A DNA stretch of 64,000 nucleotides from Panonychus citri (lineage: Eukaryota; Arthropoda; Arachnida; Trombidiformes; Tetranychidae): contig NW_026515406.1 in the NCBI RefSeq assembly GCF_014898815.1, positions 1,674,001-1,738,000 on the forward strand. Direction: 5' to 3'. Under the pieces are notes generated by a model, which made no database searches, was not told where the DNA came from, and saw only the letters and a list, made by a program, of their open reading frames with translations. Position numbers and translations under genes: made by a program. Positions within the stretch are counted from its first letter, which is position 1, and each line of letters begins with the position of its first letter. Shown in pieces: positions 62,468 through 64,000 of the stretch.

Positions 62468-62521
<54 letters not shown>
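62468..62521 (+). repeat. (GA)n microsatellite, ~54 bp
   Basis: Perfect run; read on the minus strand it is (CT)n followed by TTTTCAG|GTAAAT, i.e. a very long pyrimidine tract before an acceptor-donor pair. Confidence 0.9.
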
Positions 62522-62524
<3 letters not shown>

Positions 62525-64000
62525 AAACTATTATCATTATGAAGGAGAAGAAAAAATTTCTTTGACTTATTCTTTTCACCTGATGGATTATCATTTACAC
62601 TACGATTTATCCGATTGAACTTTTTAAATTGTCAACGATTTATCTTGTTTTCTGTCCACTGGCCATTGTCACACTGACCCCGGGAATCCGACAGTTGGTT
62701 GATTGTGGAAATAACAAATTCATTGATCGTTAATGTATTGTGTGTGTTTGTATGTGTGTTTATTTGAAGATAGAATTTTTTTTTCCTTCTTCTTAATAAA
62801 AACTGACCAATGGACAGTTGGTTGATTGTGAATGAAAATATCAAACCATTGATCCTATTGTATGTTTATATGGCTATTTGAATATCTCAAAGTTTGATAA
62901 TAAAAAGATTACATTTTGAAATAGCCTTTGGGTCAAACCTTTTTCTGTTTGTTTGTCTCTATTTGTTTGCTGACCATTGGACACCTGTGGTGAAGGCCAA
63001 TGGTCAGTATCTACCTTGACTCCCTCCCACCTTCAAGCCTACAACATCAACAACAACAACAATCCCCCAATTGTTTGACTTTCAATTATCAAAGCAATAC
63101 CTTAATTTTTAAATCACTATTATTAAATCAAATTGGTTCATTGGACACATTGTAATCATCGTTGATAATCAAGTAACAACATTATCAATAACTAATCATC
63201 ATTAAATCAAAATTAAAAAGTTAATTGTAATAATATGTAACAAATTGATACACAATTTACGTGGAATGTTGAAAATAAAGGAAATTGATCATTACGATAA
63301 TCAAATTTAATTATATACGAAAAAAGTATTTTTTTTTCATTTAAAATGATGAAAAAAACGTCCCAAGGATTATAATTAACAATCAGAATTACATGTTACC
63401 CTCAGGCGATTTACTAATTACTAGACAACAACATCAATTTTTTTGGCTTATTATTAATATTATGAATTTTGCTTTTCTCAACCATTAAAAATGATTAAAA
63501 ACAACAAAAAACACCAAGTTTAAACACCACAGGGGATAATGAAACAATTAACTAATCATTGATCAACATTGACTGTTTAACGTGGTCACGATATTGTTCA
63601 CACCCTATGAAAGCAATTTGATCACAGCAATTAAGTTAATCAACATGGCAAGAAAGTATTACCAAAAAAGAAGGCAAAAATTAACCAACAATTTTCAATA
63701 TGATTCATCTGCTAATCAAGTAATTAATTATTGATTATCTTCATAAGGATCATCGGGTAGGATTGATGAGGAAACATTTTCAACATATAATATCAATGAA
63801 GATCTTGGTTAATATTAATCATCATTTCCGCGATTCTTGATCATTATTATCCATGAATGTTGATGATAATCAAAAATCTGTTTCATTCTGATGATATTTA
63901 ATTCATCAAAAAGGAGCAAGAGAAATAAAATTGATAAAATTATTTTCATCATGGAAAATCATTTACAGATCATTTATTATAACCATTATACATAATGTAC

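Larger units (their letters stand above)
57601..64000. other. Non-coding mixed AT-rich zone at the right edge
   Basis: No gene seen. Alternates TTAATTG-type sequence (58.6-59.6, 63.1-64.0 kb) with GAT/TCATC runs (60.1-60.2, 60.64-60.69, 61.67-61.70 kb). A possible 36-base plus-strand exon with strong splice signals is at 61397-61432, and an imperfect tandem duplication at 62.69-62.89 kb. Small ORFs are shadows of repeats. Confidence 0.5.

Noticed and set aside
1..64000. tRNA genes and well-known conserved animal microRNAs
   Set aside because: Scanned by eye for B-box GTTCRANNC in cloverleaf context and for seeds/matures of let-7, miR-1, miR-9, miR-10, miR-71, miR-124, miR-184 and bantam; none found. 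A covariance scan could still find diverged ones.

Overview
The window is eukaryotic and AT-rich. Genes have short introns with GT-AG borders, and ribosomal protein L4, PDS5, LysM-domain, bZIP and TBC-domain proteins can be recognised, plus one gag-type non-LTR retrotransposon. This fits an arthropod; an acariform (spider-mite-like) genome is my guess from the AT bias and the CAATTAA/GATGATGA texture, and it is not proven by any gene here. No prokaryotic features, tRNAs, rRNAs or CRISPR arrays were seen.

Layout. 1-764 (-): 5' end of an unrecognised Ser/Asn/Gln-rich protein that runs off the left edge. 765-9609: long non-coding stretch saturated with TTAATTG/CAATTAA words. 9610-12356 (-): two directly repeated copies of a non-LTR retrotransposon, the first with ORF1 and a collapsed ORF2, the second truncated. 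13147-13811 (+): two-exon LYSMD-type LysM protein. 15369-16784 (+): histidine-rich bZIP factor. 17044-19064 (-): six-exon RPL4 whose introns carry two U18-like C/D snoRNAs and a third C/D candidate. 20560-27624 (+): twelve-exon PDS5, head to head with RPL4, with a separate membrane-protein ORF inside intron 10. 28663-40421 (-): eight-exon TBC Rab-GAP with a large novel C-terminal half; its 5.2-kb last intron contains an oppositely oriented secreted coiled-coil protein gene (34018-34725). 40422-64000: no gene I can support. It begins with the TTAATTG texture, passes at about 44 kb into GAT/TCATC and CT/GA microsatellite-rich sequence, and becomes mixed from about 57.6 kb.

How the parts relate. 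RPL4 and PDS5 are housekeeping genes sharing a 1.5-kb divergent control region in which the 13-mer GAATCTCGGCTTC occurs twice. RPL4 doubles as a snoRNA host. PDS5 and the TBC gene converge with about 1 kb between stop codons. Two genes (PDS5, TBC) act as hosts for nested genes.

Most useful observations: the U18 pair in RPL4; the tandem retrotransposon whose geometry matches template jumping and whose two copies share one internal deletion and differ almost only by small indels; the two nested genes; the TBC protein's unannotated C-terminal half; and a recurring arrangement in which CT microsatellites end in a splice-acceptor-like YAG, some followed directly by a donor-like GT.

All exon borders were placed by eye from splice consensus, reading frame and remembered family sequence. 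No alignment or database search was run.
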